This document shows, piece by piece, positions 24,927 to 33,742 of a stretch of 64,000 nucleotides of DNA. Numbering within the stretch: position 1 is the stretch's first letter; every line of letters starts with the position of its first letter. Origin of the DNA: UBA668 sp040081465 (lineage in GTDB: Bacteria; Actinomycetota; Acidimicrobiia; Acidimicrobiales; Ilumatobacteraceae); NCBI GenBank assembly GCA_040081465.1, contig JBEBGL010000004.1:62001-126000 (forward strand), written 5' to 3'. The translations under genes were made by a program, and so were the position numbers. The notes under the pieces were generated by a model. That model saw only the letters and a program-made list of their open reading frames with translations, had not been told where the DNA came from and made no database searches.

Positions 24927-25892
24927 ATGTTGCCGGTGGCAGTCGATGCAATGGGCGGCGATCGTGCCCCCGGCGACATCCTCGCCGGTGCTCACGCAGC
25001 TGCCGCGCTCGGCATTCCTGTTGTTCTCGTCGGACCCGAGGGTCTTGCGGACTGCCGCGACCTACCTCTTATCCACGCGTCTGAAGTCATCGAGATGCAC
25101 GACGACGCCGCACAAGGCGTGCGTCGTAAGAAGGATTCGACTTTGGTGCGCGCCGCTGAAGCAGTGCGTGACGGCAAAGCCAGCGCCATGGTCTCCGCCG
25201 GTAACACCGGCGCGACGATGGCATCCGCTCTGTTCCGCATGGGACGCATCAGCGGCGTGACTCGCCCCGCGATCGCGACACCTATCCCGGTGCCGGGCGA
25301 TCGACCGAACATCATGCTCGACGCAGGCGCAAACGCCGAGGTGCAGCCCGATTGGCTCGTGCAGTTCGCCCAGATGGGTGCGATCTACGCGCGCCATCGC
25401 TTCGGTATCGCCGCTCCTACGGTTGGACTGTTGTCGATCGGCGAGGAACCCGGCAAGGGCGACACGCTCCGCAAGGAAGCGTTCGAGTTACTCAGCACTG
25501 CCAGTGGAATCGACTTCGTCGGCAACGTCGAAGGTCGCGACCTGATGCGTAAGACCGCCGATGTGATCGTGACGGATGGCTTCACCGGCAACGTCGCATT
25601 GAAGACATTGGAAGGTGGACTGAAGACGCTGTTTCACGCGCTCTTCACGGCCTTCGGAAGTTCACCCGAGTACAAAGCCGCCGCCGACGCGTTGTTGCCG
25701 GCGATGCTTCCGTTGCTTGCCGAAGTGAGTCCCGACACTTACGGCGGCGCCGTGCTGTTGGGCGTCGACGGCGTGTGCATCATCAGCCACGGCTCGTCGG
25801 GTGAGACCGCCATGTTGAACGCGATCAAGCTCGCCGAAGAAATGGTGCAGGGCGGACTGGTCGCCGAAATCACAGCTGCGTTCGCTGGTTAG
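24927..25892 (+). CDS. plsX: Phosphate acyltransferase PlsX
   Basis: Makes acyl-phosphate from acyl-ACP for phospholipid synthesis. The 321-residue protein shows LPVAVDAMGGDRAPGDI at the N-terminus, SAGNTGATMASALF, NIMLDAGANAEVQPDWLVQFA and VADVIVTDGFTGNVALKTLEG-type motifs (seen as VIVTDGFTGN). ATG 24927 gives the usual N-terminus; an in-frame TTG at 24909 is the alternative. The location next to rpmF and acpP is the standard one. Confidence 0.93.
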   Translation: MLPVAVDAMGGDRAPGDILAGAHAAAALGIPVVLVGPEGLADCRDLPLIHASEVIEMHDDAAQGVRRKKDSTLVRAAEAVRDGKASAMVSAGNTGATMASALFRMGRISGVTRPAIATPIPVPGDRPNIMLDAGANAEVQPDWLVQFAQMGAIYARHRFGIAAPTVGLLSIGEEPGKGDTLRKEAFELLSTASGIDFVGNVEGRDLMRKTADVIVTDGFTGNVALKTLEGGLKTLFHALFTAFGSSPEYKAAADALLPAMLPLLAEVSPDTYGGAVLLGVDGVCIISHGSSGETAMLNAIKLAEEMVQGGLVAEITAAFAG

Positions 25893-25922
25893 CAGACGCC
25901 CGCAACGAGTGCGTGCTGTCGC

Positions 25923-25928
25923 TAACCT
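25923..25928 (+). promoter_or_regulatory. Leaderless -10 (TAACCT) for acpP
   Basis: TAACCT is followed by 6 bases (AAGCGC) and ATG 25935, giving acpP and the genes behind it their own promoter. Confidence 0.5.
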
Positions 25929-25934
25929 AAGCGC

Positions 25935-26219
25935 ATGAGTTCAACCGACGCCCCTCTCGACCGCAGTGCAGTCTTCGAGATTGTCCGCGCCAACCTGGCC
26001 GACATTCTCGAGATCGATCCTGCAACGATCAGTGAGGGCCAGTCGTTCGTCGACGACCTCGACGCCGACTCGTTGGCGCTGATCGAACTGGTGGAAGCCC
26101 TCGAGGAAGATCTCAGCGAGCGTTCCGTCGGCTTTCGAATTGAGGACGAAGACCTCGTCGACTTGAAGACCGTTCGCGATGCCGTCGATTACGTGTACGG
26201 CCGCGTCAAGGGCAGCTGA
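25935..26219 (+). CDS. acpP: Acyl carrier protein
   Basis: Carries acyl chains in fatty acid synthesis on a 4'-phosphopantetheine arm. The 94-residue protein has the attachment motif DADSLALIEL with Ser 46, in an acidic four-helix-type sequence. The position between plsX and rnc supports the primary fatty-acid ACP. Its TGA overlaps the proposed CTG start of rnc (CTGA). Confidence 0.9.
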   Translation: MSSTDAPLDRSAVFEIVRANLADILEIDPATISEGQSFVDDLDADSLALIELVEALEEDLSERSVGFRIEDEDLVDLKTVRDAVDYVYGRVKGS

Positions 26220-26938
26220 GTTACCTGCTGTCCGAAGCCCTTCTCGCTGACCTCCAAAACCGCCTCGATCATCAGTTCATCGATCCCGCGTTACTGCGGC
26301 GTGCGCTCGCTCATCGCAGTTGGTGTGCAGAGGTAGGCGGCGAACCGAGCAATGAGCGCTTGGAGTTTCTCGGCGACGCTGTACTCGGCTGGGTCGTGGC
26401 CGCGATGGCATATCGCGAACACACCGAACTCGCCGAAGGCAGATTGACCGATCTGCGCAAGAGCGTTGTCAATGCGGCCACGCTCGCTCAGGTTGCGCAA
26501 GAGGTCGAGCTCGGTCCGTGTCTGTTGCTCGGTCGCGGTGAGGACGCGGCTGGCGGCCGCACCAAGCCGTCGATTCTCAGCGACGCACTCGAGGCAGTTT
26601 TCGGAGCCGTGTATCTCGACGGTGGCACCGAGGCAGCGCGTTCACTCATCGAGCGTTTGCTTGGGCCGCGAATGAAGTTGGCTGCCGATCGACTCGATCG
26701 ACTCGACTACAAGACCGTGTTGCAGGAGTTGACTGCGCGACGTTTCGACACAGCGCCGGTGTACGTGCTCACTGAGACTGGGCCTGATCATCAGAAGAGC
26801 TTTTCGGCGACGGTCATCGTTTCGGGTAAGTCGGTCGGCGCTGGTGAAGGGCGTTCGAAGAAGTTGGCCGAGCAAGCAGCCGCGGAACAGGCATGGGTCG
26901 CGCTGTCTGAGTCTGCTGCCGATGCAAGCGCCGGGTAG
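26216..26938 (+). CDS. rnc: Ribonuclease III, proposed CTG start
   Basis: Processes double-stranded RNA, including rRNA precursors. From CTG 26216 the protein is 240 residues, the usual length. It has the N-terminal helix FIDPALLRRALAHRSW, the catalytic signature NERLEFLGDAVLG (~46-58), the second acidic site SDALEAVFGAVYLDGG and a C-terminal dsRNA-binding domain (DYKTVLQELTARRF ... KSFSATVIVSGK ... KKLAEQAAAEQAW). The frame has no ATG, GTG or TTG before TTG 26360, which lies inside the catalytic signature and would delete the first helices. CTG 26216 overlaps the acpP stop as CTGA, so a coupled, non-canonical start is the best reading. Downstream CTGs at 26225 and 26228 are alternatives. Confidence 0.8.
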   Translation: MSYLLSEALLADLQNRLDHQFIDPALLRRALAHRSWCAEVGGEPSNERLEFLGDAVLGWVVAAMAYREHTELAEGRLTDLRKSVVNAATLAQVAQEVELGPCLLLGRGEDAAGGRTKPSILSDALEAVFGAVYLDGGTEAARSLIERLLGPRMKLAADRLDRLDYKTVLQELTARRFDTAPVYVLTETGPDHQKSFSATVIVSGKSVGAGEGRSKKLAEQAAAEQAWVALSESAADASAG

Positions 26939-26940
26939 CA

Positions 26941-27783
26941 ATGCCTGAGCTGCCAGAAGTTGAAACAGTGCGGCGTGGGCTCATCGCGCAAGTCGTCGGT
27001 CGCCGCATCACCAAGGTCGAAGTCGGTCGCGAACGAACGGTTCGTCGCACGTCCGCGCGCAGCGTTATCGACGGGCTCACCGGAACAACCATTACTGCCG
27101 TTAATCGCCGCGGTAAGTACCTGCTCTGCCCGCTGGATTCCGGCGACGAGCTGATGATGCACCTGCGCATGAGCGGTCGTCTGCTCGTCTCGCCAGCCGG
27201 AGCCGAGCGACCACCACACACCCACGTCGTCATGCACCTCGCGGGTAAGCCGGCACAGGAGTTGTGGTTCGTTGATCCACGCACGTTCGGTGAAGTGGTT
27301 GTCTTCGATCCCAGGAACGTGGCGATCGAACTGCCGGAAGTGGCGAAGATGGGTATCGATCCGATCGCCGATGGGCTCACTCGCAAACAGTTCGCCGATG
27401 TTCTCGCTCGCCGCTCGCGCCAGATCAAAGCGCTGCTGCTTGATCAGCATGTGGTCGCTGGCATTGGCAACATCTATTGCGACGAGAGCCTTCATCTCGC
27501 TGGAGTGCGCTGGGATCGAGCATCCGACGCGGTTACGCCCCGCGAGGTAACCAAGCTGCATGCCGCGATCATGCGCGTGCTTGGGGAAGCGATTGAGGCA
27601 GGCGGCAGCACTCTGGCCGACTCGCAGTACGTCGGCGTCGATGGTGAAGGCGGCTGGTTCCAGATGCACCACCGGGTATACGACCGGGCAGGACAACGGT
27701 GCCTGACCTGCCGAAAGGCCGACATTGTGCGGGTTGCGGTGGCCGGTCGCGGCACTCATTTCTGCCCTCGCTGCCAGCACTAA
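26941..27783 (+). CDS. mutM: Formamidopyrimidine-DNA glycosylase
   Basis: Removes oxidised purines such as 8-oxoG and nicks the abasic site. The 280-residue protein has the catalytic N-terminus PELPEVETVRRGL, the void-filling region MHLRMSGRL, the helix-two-turn-helix VVAGIGNIYCDE with its Asn, and the C-terminal zinc finger CLTCRK ... FCPRC. All key residues are present. Separated from rnc by 2 bases, as in most actinobacteria. Confidence 0.95.
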   Translation: MPELPEVETVRRGLIAQVVGRRITKVEVGRERTVRRTSARSVIDGLTGTTITAVNRRGKYLLCPLDSGDELMMHLRMSGRLLVSPAGAERPPHTHVVMHLAGKPAQELWFVDPRTFGEVVVFDPRNVAIELPEVAKMGIDPIADGLTRKQFADVLARRSRQIKALLLDQHVVAGIGNIYCDESLHLAGVRWDRASDAVTPREVTKLHAAIMRVLGEAIEAGGSTLADSQYVGVDGEGGWFQMHHRVYDRAGQRCLTCRKADIVRVAVAGRGTHFCPRCQH

Positions 27784-27824
27784 AGCGAGAGACCGCGGAT
27801 TGTTCCACTAGCGTCGCCCCCGTT

Positions 27825-30800
27825 GTGTTCTTGAAATCCCTCACCCTCAAAGGATTCAAGTCGTTCGCCGACTCCACCACACTGAACCTCGAACCCGGGG
27901 TGACGGTCGTGGTTGGCCCGAATGGTTCCGGAAAATCGAACGTCGTTGACGCGGTCGCGTGGGTGCTTGGCGCGCAGGCACCGAGTGCGATGCGCAGCCA
28001 GAAGATGGACGATGTCATCTTCTCCGGTACATCCACGCGCCCCGCACTCGGTCGCGCCGAGGTAACGCTGACGCTCGACAACTCGTCGGGCCTGCTTCCT
28101 ATCGAGTTCTCGGAAGTCACCGTCGCGCGCACGCTGTTCCGCAGCGGCGACAGCGAGTATGCGATCAACGGGGTCACCTGCCGATTGCTCGATGTGCAAG
28201 AGCTGCTGAGCGACGCCGGTGTTGGTCGCCAGCAACACGTCATCGTCAGCCAAGGCCAGATCGATGCGGTGTTGAACTCGCGACCCGAAGAGCGTCGTGC
28301 GATTCTCGAGGAAGCGGCTGGCGTGCTGAAGTTTCGCAAGCGCAAAGAGAAAGCCGAGCGCCGACTCGACTCCACCGAAGCCAGCCTGCTGCGAGTGCAA
28401 GACCTGCTGCGCGAAGTTCGCCGTCAACTCAGACCGCTCGAGCGACAGGCCGACGCGGCGCGTCGTTATGGCGATCTAGTTGCCGAGCTGAAGGCGTTGC
28501 AGATCTTCGTGGCCGGCCGCGACATCGCCGCGCAACGTACGCGGCTGACAGCGTTGGCCAGCGAGACGCTTAGCCGCCAGGCACAAGACCAGGCGTTGCG
28601 CGCCGAGCTAGCAACGCTCGACACCGGTGTGTTAGCGGCCGAAGCCGAACTGACTGCGCGCGGCGACGCCGACCTCAGCGACGAGATGGTGCGCGTCGAA
28701 CAACTTCGTGAGCGCGCTCGTGGCATCGCGGCCGTGTTGGTCGAGCGCCGTCGTTCCATGGAACGCGATCGCGGGCAGCTAATGGACTCCGGAGTTGTCG
28801 CCAACCTGGAAGCCGACGCACAGGGCCTTCGCCACGAGCTTGCAGCGGTGCTCGCCGAACTTGGCGGGCTTGGTGCGGAGGAAGCACAACGCAATGAGGA
28901 AGAGCAAGCTTTCGCTGATCTGCGTCGCGAAACACTGGCGTCGATCGACGGCATCGTGTCCAACACGTCCGCTGCGAGCGCTGCGGCCGAGGTGCGCGGC
29001 GAACTGCGCTCGATGCGGTCAAGTCTCGAACGAGCAGAGGTCGAGTTGCGTCGCCAACGCACTCGCTTGGAAACGCTCCAACAGCGGGCAGTGAGGTTGG
29101 AGACAGAGTCAGAGCGGTTGCGCATTGAGTGCGATGCCGCGCAGGAAACTGAAACAGCACTCGTCGAAGATGTCGCCGCCGCCGAAGCGCGACGTTTGTC
29201 TGCAGATGCTGCACATGAAGCAGCGGTGGCTGGCCGTCAGGACGCTGCGCACGAAGCGTCGCGATGGAAGGCGCGCGCCGAGGCGTTGCACCTTGCCCTC
29301 GAAGGTGCCCGCGCACGCGCCGGTGCCGAGCACTTGGCGAGTGTCGATGGTGTGCTCGGCACGTTGCTCGATTTGGTTGAAATCGATGCCGGCTGGGAAG
29401 CAAGCGTCGAAGCGGCGCTGGGCGAGGCGCTAGAGGCAGTCGTTGTCGCGACGCCGGACGCCGGGCGACGCGCGCTGCAGTCGTTGCAAGCCAACAACGT
29501 TCACGGCGCGGTCCTCGCAGTCGGTTCACGCGCGAGGCAAGCCGCGTCGACTGCGGGTGCTGGTGATGGCGGCGACGCCGTTCGCCCGCACGTGCGCAGT
29601 CGACACTCCGGCGTGCCAGAACTGCTGGACGTCGTGTTGGGAAATGCCGTGCGAGTCGATCGGTGGCAGGACGCGCTCGACCTCGTAATCGGAAACCCGA
29701 GCGCGGTGGTCGTAACGGCTGACGGTGACCGCTTTGGCCCGACAGGCTGGCGCATCGGCGCGTCCGGCAGCGGTGCAAACGCGGCGGCTCTTCAGGAGGC
29801 AACCGAACGTTCATCGCAGGCGGAAGCCGAGCTGGCACTTCGCGATTCGGCATTGGTGACGGCGAAGGTCGAACTTGACGCTGCGCGCCAACAAGAAACT
29901 GATCTGACTCGCCGACTCGATTCGCACGATGCGGGTTTCTCCGCGAACAGCGAGGCACTGGCAAGAGCACAGGCCGAGAGTCGTGAAGTTCAAGCCGAGA
30001 TCGAAACCGTGTCGCGCGGTCTCAGCGATGCCGACGAACGCACAGATCGCGAACGCTCTCGGATCGCTGAGCTCGAGGAGTTGGTGCCAGCACTGGAGGC
30101 CGACGAAGCCGCGGAAGCTCAGGCTGCCAAGGCGCGCTTCGAGGCGCGTGCGCGCATGGAGGCGCAGGGCGCGCTGCTGGCCGGCAAGCGCCAAGAGCTG
30201 GAAGTGCGCAGCGCCAGCCTGCACGAGCGCGAGGGTTTCTTGAAGCGCCGCCTCGACGAAACCGAACGACGGTTGACAGCCGACGCAGCTGCCCGCGCTC
30301 ATGCGGCCGAACGGCGTGTCGCGGTCGAACGCAGCATGCAGGCCGTCGAGCGACTCGCAGCTCTCGTCGACGGTCACCGTCGCGTGATTGAAGTTCGTCA
30401 CAACGAGCTGCTCGAGATTCGGCGTCGCCAAAGTGACGAGGTTCGCGCTGCGTCAGAGCGACTCGAGGGTTTGCGTCGCCGCCGCGGACAGGCGGAGACC
30501 GAACTGGAAGCGACACGCGAACGCAGTCGTCGACTTGAGATTGAAGACGCCGAAATTCGCGTTCGTCTGGAAAGCGCTCTCGAATCACTCCGCCGCGAGC
30601 ACGAGATTGAACCAGACGTCGCCGAGGCCGCCCCGATGCCCGTGCTTCCTGAGGGAACCAACCCGGCCTCACGCGTGCGCGACCTCGAACGCGAACTACG
30701 ACTGATGGGCCCAATCAACCCGTTGGCTCTCGAAGAGTTCAACACGCTGCAAGAGCGCCACCAGTTCCTTGAAGCGCAGCTCGAGGATGTGCGCACCACG

Positions 30801-31307
30801 CGTCGCGACCTGATGCGCGTGGTCAAGGCAGTCGATCTCGAAATCCAGACCGTGTTCTCAGCCGCATTTGCTGACGTCAGCACCCACTTCACCACCTTGT
30901 TCGCCACGCTGTTCCCGGGCGGCGTCGGCAAGCTGGCTCTGACCAATCCCGACGACTTGCTGAATACCGGCGTCGAAGTCGAAGCAAAGCCCGGTGGCAA
31001 GAACGTGAAGAAACTCTCGCTTCTGTCCGGCGGCGAGCGAAGCCTGACCGCTCTGGCGTTCTTGTTCGCGGTGTTCCGCAGTCGCCCCTCACCGTTCTAT
31101 GTGATGGACGAAGTCGAGGCCGCGCTCGACGACGTAAACCTGCACAGGTTCCTAGGACTCATTGACGAGTTCCGCCGGGAAGCGCAGCTGCTTATCGTGA
31201 GCCACCAGAAGCGAACGATGGAAGCTGGCGACAGCTTGCTCGGAATCAGCATGCAGCCAGGCGGCTCGTCCAAGGTGGTCGTCGAGCGGGTGAGTAGCTC
31301 AGCCTGA
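27825..31307 (+). CDS. smc: Chromosome segregation SMC protein
   Basis: Core ATPase of the SMC-ScpAB condensin, 1160 residues. The N-terminal head shows LTLKGFKSFAD and Walker A VVGPNGSGKSNVVDA. Long coiled coils (~170-500 and ~680-1000) flank a hinge around residues 505-660 (SVDGVLGTLLDLVEID, NVHGAVLAVG). The C-terminal head carries the signature KLSLLSGGERSLTALAFLF and Walker B PFYVMDEVEAALDD. GTG 27825 gives VFLKSLTLKGFKSF, the standard N-terminus; TAGCGT lies 10 bases upstream. ftsY, normally next, is displaced by a transporter operon. Confidence 0.95.
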   Translation: MFLKSLTLKGFKSFADSTTLNLEPGVTVVVGPNGSGKSNVVDAVAWVLGAQAPSAMRSQKMDDVIFSGTSTRPALGRAEVTLTLDNSSGLLPIEFSEVTVARTLFRSGDSEYAINGVTCRLLDVQELLSDAGVGRQQHVIVSQGQIDAVLNSRPEERRAILEEAAGVLKFRKRKEKAERRLDSTEASLLRVQDLLREVRRQLRPLERQADAARRYGDLVAELKALQIFVAGRDIAAQRTRLTALASETLSRQAQDQALRAELATLDTGVLAAEAELTARGDADLSDEMVRVEQLRERARGIAAVLVERRRSMERDRGQLMDSGVVANLEADAQGLRHELAAVLAELGGLGAEEAQRNEEEQAFADLRRETLASIDGIVSNTSAASAAAEVRGELRSMRSSLERAEVELRRQRTRLETLQQRAVRLETESERLRIECDAAQETETALVEDVAAAEARRLSADAAHEAAVAGRQDAAHEASRWKARAEALHLALEGARARAGAEHLASVDGVLGTLLDLVEIDAGWEASVEAALGEALEAVVVATPDAGRRALQSLQANNVHGAVLAVGSRARQAASTAGAGDGGDAVRPHVRSRHSGVPELLDVVLGNAVRVDRWQDALDLVIGNPSAVVVTADGDRFGPTGWRIGASGSGANAAALQEATERSSQAEAELALRDSALVTAKVELDAARQQETDLTRRLDSHDAGFSANSEALARAQAESREVQAEIETVSRGLSDADERTDRERSRIAELEELVPALEADEAAEAQAAKARFEARARMEAQGALLAGKRQELEVRSASLHEREGFLKRRLDETERRLTADAAARAHAAERRVAVERSMQAVERLAALVDGHRRVIEVRHNELLEIRRRQSDEVRAASERLEGLRRRRGQAETELEATRERSRRLEIEDAEIRVRLESALESLRREHEIEPDVAEAAPMPVLPEGTNPASRVRDLERELRLMGPINPLALEEFNTLQERHQFLEAQLEDVRTTRRDLMRVVKAVDLEIQTVFSAAFADVSTHFTTLFATLFPGGVGKLALTNPDDLLNTGVEVEAKPGGKNVKKLSLLSGGERSLTALAFLFAVFRSRPSPFYVMDEVEAALDDVNLHRFLGLIDEFRREAQLLIVSHQKRTMEAGDSLLGISMQPGGSSKVVVERVSSSA

Positions 31308-31321
31308 TCCGCGGCGTGGGC

Positions 31322-31327
31322 TAACCT
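31322..31327 (+). promoter_or_regulatory. Probable promoter of the pot operon (GCTAACCT)
   Basis: GCTAACCT, the octamer also seen before rpmF and acpP, lies 43 bases before the potA ATG, giving a leader of about 36 bases. The leader contains CGCC-CGTCG-GGCG, a small possible hairpin. Confidence 0.4.
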
Positions 31328-31370
31328 CGCCAATCTCACCCGCCCGTCGGGCGAACAGAACGCCGCTGCC

Positions 31371-32420
31371 ATGTCGACCTCCAACGCTCCCGCAATTCAA
31401 CTAGTAGGTCTGCGTAAGGCCTTCGGCAGCGGCGACAGCGAGGTAGTCGCAGTTGAGTCCGTCGACCTGACGATCGAGGCTGGCGAGTTCTTCTCTCTGC
31501 TTGGTCCATCGGGTAGCGGAAAGACCACTGTGCTGCGCATGATCGCTGGATTCGAATCTCCGACATCCGGCGCTGTGTTGTTGGCCGGTCGCGATGTCAC
31601 ACATCGTGCGCCATACGACCGCGACGTCAACACGGTCTTTCAGGACTATGCGCTGTTCCCACACATGAGCGTTCTGCAAAATGTGGAATACGGCCTGAAG
31701 GTAAAGGGGGTCGACAAAGCTCAGCGCCGGAAACGTGCGGTGGATGCCTTGGAGAACGTGCGCCTCGCTGATTTCGGGCGCCGTAAGCCGAGCCAACTCA
31801 GTGGCGGTCAGCGTCAGCGCGTCGCACTTGCGAGGGCCCTCGTCAACCGGCCGAAGGTGCTGCTGCTTGACGAACCGCTCGGCGCGCTGGATCTCAAGTT
31901 GCGCGAAGAGATGCAAGTCGAACTGAAAGCTATCCAGCGCGATGTTGGCATCACCTTCATCTTCGTCACTCATGATCAAGGCGAAGCGCTCAGCATGAGC
32001 AATCGCGTTGCGGTGTTCAATCATGGTCGCATCGAACAAGTGGGCACACCGCGTGAGATCTACGATCAGCCGCAGACCGCGTTCGTCGCCGGGTTCGTCG
32101 GCACCAGCAACGTGTTGTCCGCCGAGACCTCCAAGCAACTGCTCGGCAAGTCGCAGGCGCACAGCATCCGTCCAGAGCGAATTCGAATCGTCGAGCGGGC
32201 GGCGGCAGACGAGGTTTCGGTCGAGGGCACAGTCAGCGACGTTCAGTACCTTGGTGCCGAAAGTCGCGTGCGCGTCGACCTTGCGGACGGCTCACATCTT
32301 CTCGCCAACGTGCCGAGCGACGGACTCGTCGGCGTGGTCATCGGCGGTTCGATCCGGCTGGCCTGGTCGCGTGCCGCGGCCTCGACGGTCGCAGAGTCAC
32401 AAGTTTTTGAAGAGTCGTAA
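31371..32420 (+). CDS. potA: ABC transporter ATPase, PotA-like (spermidine/putrescine type)
   Basis: Import ATPase of 349 residues. It has Walker A LLGPSGSGKTTVLRM, Q-loop VFQDYALFPHMSV, signature QLSGGQRQRVALARALV, Walker B VLLLDEPLGALD and the H-loop FVTHDQ. The C-terminal ~110 residues form a TOBE regulatory domain (HSIRPERIRIV). With the downstream PotD, PotB and PotC homologues it forms a polyamine-type importer, though the ligand could be another small cation or an opine-like compound. Confidence 0.85.
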   Translation: MSTSNAPAIQLVGLRKAFGSGDSEVVAVESVDLTIEAGEFFSLLGPSGSGKTTVLRMIAGFESPTSGAVLLAGRDVTHRAPYDRDVNTVFQDYALFPHMSVLQNVEYGLKVKGVDKAQRRKRAVDALENVRLADFGRRKPSQLSGGQRQRVALARALVNRPKVLLLDEPLGALDLKLREEMQVELKAIQRDVGITFIFVTHDQGEALSMSNRVAVFNHGRIEQVGTPREIYDQPQTAFVAGFVGTSNVLSAETSKQLLGKSQAHSIRPERIRIVERAAADEVSVEGTVSDVQYLGAESRVRVDLADGSHLLANVPSDGLVGVVIGGSIRLAWSRAAASTVAESQVFEES

Positions 32421-32459
32421 GAGATTTCAGCAACCAAACCAAATAGGGGGAAACCAAGA

Positions 32460-33680
32460 ATGAGAAAAGCAAAAGTAGCAATGGCGCTACTGGCATCGCT
32501 TTCCATCGTGGCCGCAGCTTGTGGCGACGACGAGAAGACCGATAACACTTCTGCGCCGACAACCGCCGCGACCACACCGGGCGAGGTCGACTACATGTGG
32601 ACTCCGAACGCCGACGTACTTGCCGGCGCAGAGGGCCAAGTCAACATTGTTGCCTGGCCCTACTACATCGAAAGTGGAGCCACATCTCCAGATGCCGACT
32701 GGGTCACACCATTCACGGAGATCACCGGTTGTGCAGTCAACGTGAAGCTGGGCAACTCCAGCGACGAGATGGTGCAACTGATGCAGAGCGGCGAGTACGA
32801 CGGCGTTTCAGCATCTGGTGATGCGACACAACGCCTTATCAGCGGTGGCGAAGTGGCCGCCATCGACGTTGCCGAGTTCAGCAGCTACGACCAAATCTTC
32901 GATCAGCTGAAGAACCAGGCATGGAACTCTGTCGATGGAGAGATCTTCGGCATGCCTCATGGCCGCGGCGCCAACCTGTTGGTGTACAACACCGAAGCGT
33001 TTGCCGAAGCCCCGGATTCGTGGAGTGTCATTTTCGAACCGGGCAGCCCGGCCGAAGGCGCCTCCAGCGTTTACGACTTTCCGATCTACATCGCCGACGC
33101 TGCGTTGTACTTGATGACGCACAGCCCGGAGTTGGGCATCACCAACCCGTACGCGTTGGATCAAACGCAGTTCGATGCCGCGATCGCGCTGCTCGAGGCT
33201 CAGGCTGCGATCACCGGTCAGTACTGGCAGGACTTCACCATTCAGCAAGCCGGGCTCGAAGATGGCTCGGTGCTCGCTGGAACCACCTGGCAGGTCGTCG
33301 CCAACATCGCTCTGGGCAACGGTGCCCTGATCGATGTGACGAAGCCTGTTGAGGGTGCGACCGGTTGGTCGGATACGTGGATGCTCGCGTCGAACGCTGC
33401 CAATCCGAACTGCATGAAGTTGTGGATGGACTGGATCACATCGCCGTGGGCAAATGCGCAAGCCACGTCGTTCTTCGGTGAGGCTCCGAGCAACTCAGTT
33501 GGCTGCACGCTCGAAGGCATGGCCGATGTGTGCGCAACCTTCCACGCCGAGGAAACCGACTACTGGACCGACGTGTGGTACTGGACGACGCCGACCGAGC
33601 AGTGCCTTGACGGTCGTAACGACGTCACGTGCGTGCCGTTTACTGAATGGGTGAACGCTTGGACCGCCCTGCGGGCCTAG
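32460..33680 (+). CDS. potD: PotD-like solute-binding lipoprotein
   Basis: The 406-residue protein has a signal peptide ending in the lipobox VAAAC (Cys ~21), a short Thr/Ala/Pro linker, and a periplasmic-binding fold of the spermidine/putrescine class (VNIVAWPYYIESG, WVTPFTEITGCAVNVK, SSDEMVQLMQSGEYDGVSASG, FGMPHGRGANLLVYN, TWQVVANIALGNG). It captures the substrate outside the membrane. A real Shine-Dalgarno, AGGGGG, lies ~9 bases before ATG 32460. The C-terminal region has several Cys that may form disulphides. Confidence 0.85.
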   Translation: MRKAKVAMALLASLSIVAAACGDDEKTDNTSAPTTAATTPGEVDYMWTPNADVLAGAEGQVNIVAWPYYIESGATSPDADWVTPFTEITGCAVNVKLGNSSDEMVQLMQSGEYDGVSASGDATQRLISGGEVAAIDVAEFSSYDQIFDQLKNQAWNSVDGEIFGMPHGRGANLLVYNTEAFAEAPDSWSVIFEPGSPAEGASSVYDFPIYIADAALYLMTHSPELGITNPYALDQTQFDAAIALLEAQAAITGQYWQDFTIQQAGLEDGSVLAGTTWQVVANIALGNGALIDVTKPVEGATGWSDTWMLASNAANPNCMKLWMDWITSPWANAQATSFFGEAPSNSVGCTLEGMADVCATFHAEETDYWTDVWYWTTPTEQCLDGRNDVTCVPFTEWVNAWTALRA

Positions 33681-33710
33681 CAGAACCAGAAACTGCAAGT
33701 AATAGCGCGA

Positions 33711-33742
33711 CGGGTGGGAGGGCTTCCGGGTCCTCCCACCCG
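33711..33742 (+). terminator. Strong hairpin between potD and potB (attenuator or mRNA stabiliser)
   Basis: CGGGTGGGAGG (33711-33721) and CCTCCCACCCG (33732-33742) are a perfect 11-bp inverted repeat with a 10-base loop. There is no T-run, so it is not a classical terminator. Hairpins after binding-protein genes often protect the upstream mRNA and lower expression of the permeases. It ends exactly one base before GTG 33743. Confidence 0.6.

Noticed and set aside
26360..26938. RNase III starting at TTG 26360
   Set aside because: The start lies within the catalytic signature NERLEFLGDAV, so it would remove essential N-terminal helices; CTG 26216 gives a full-length enzyme.
28675..29970. 431-codon minus-strand open frame inside smc
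   Set aside because: Arg-rich low-complexity translation opposite the SMC coiled coil; no promoter or start fit.
33647..33742. Upstream ATG start for potB overlapping potD
   Set aside because: It would add a low-complexity 32-residue extension encoded by the hairpin region; not excluded, but GTG 33743 gives the usual permease N-terminus.
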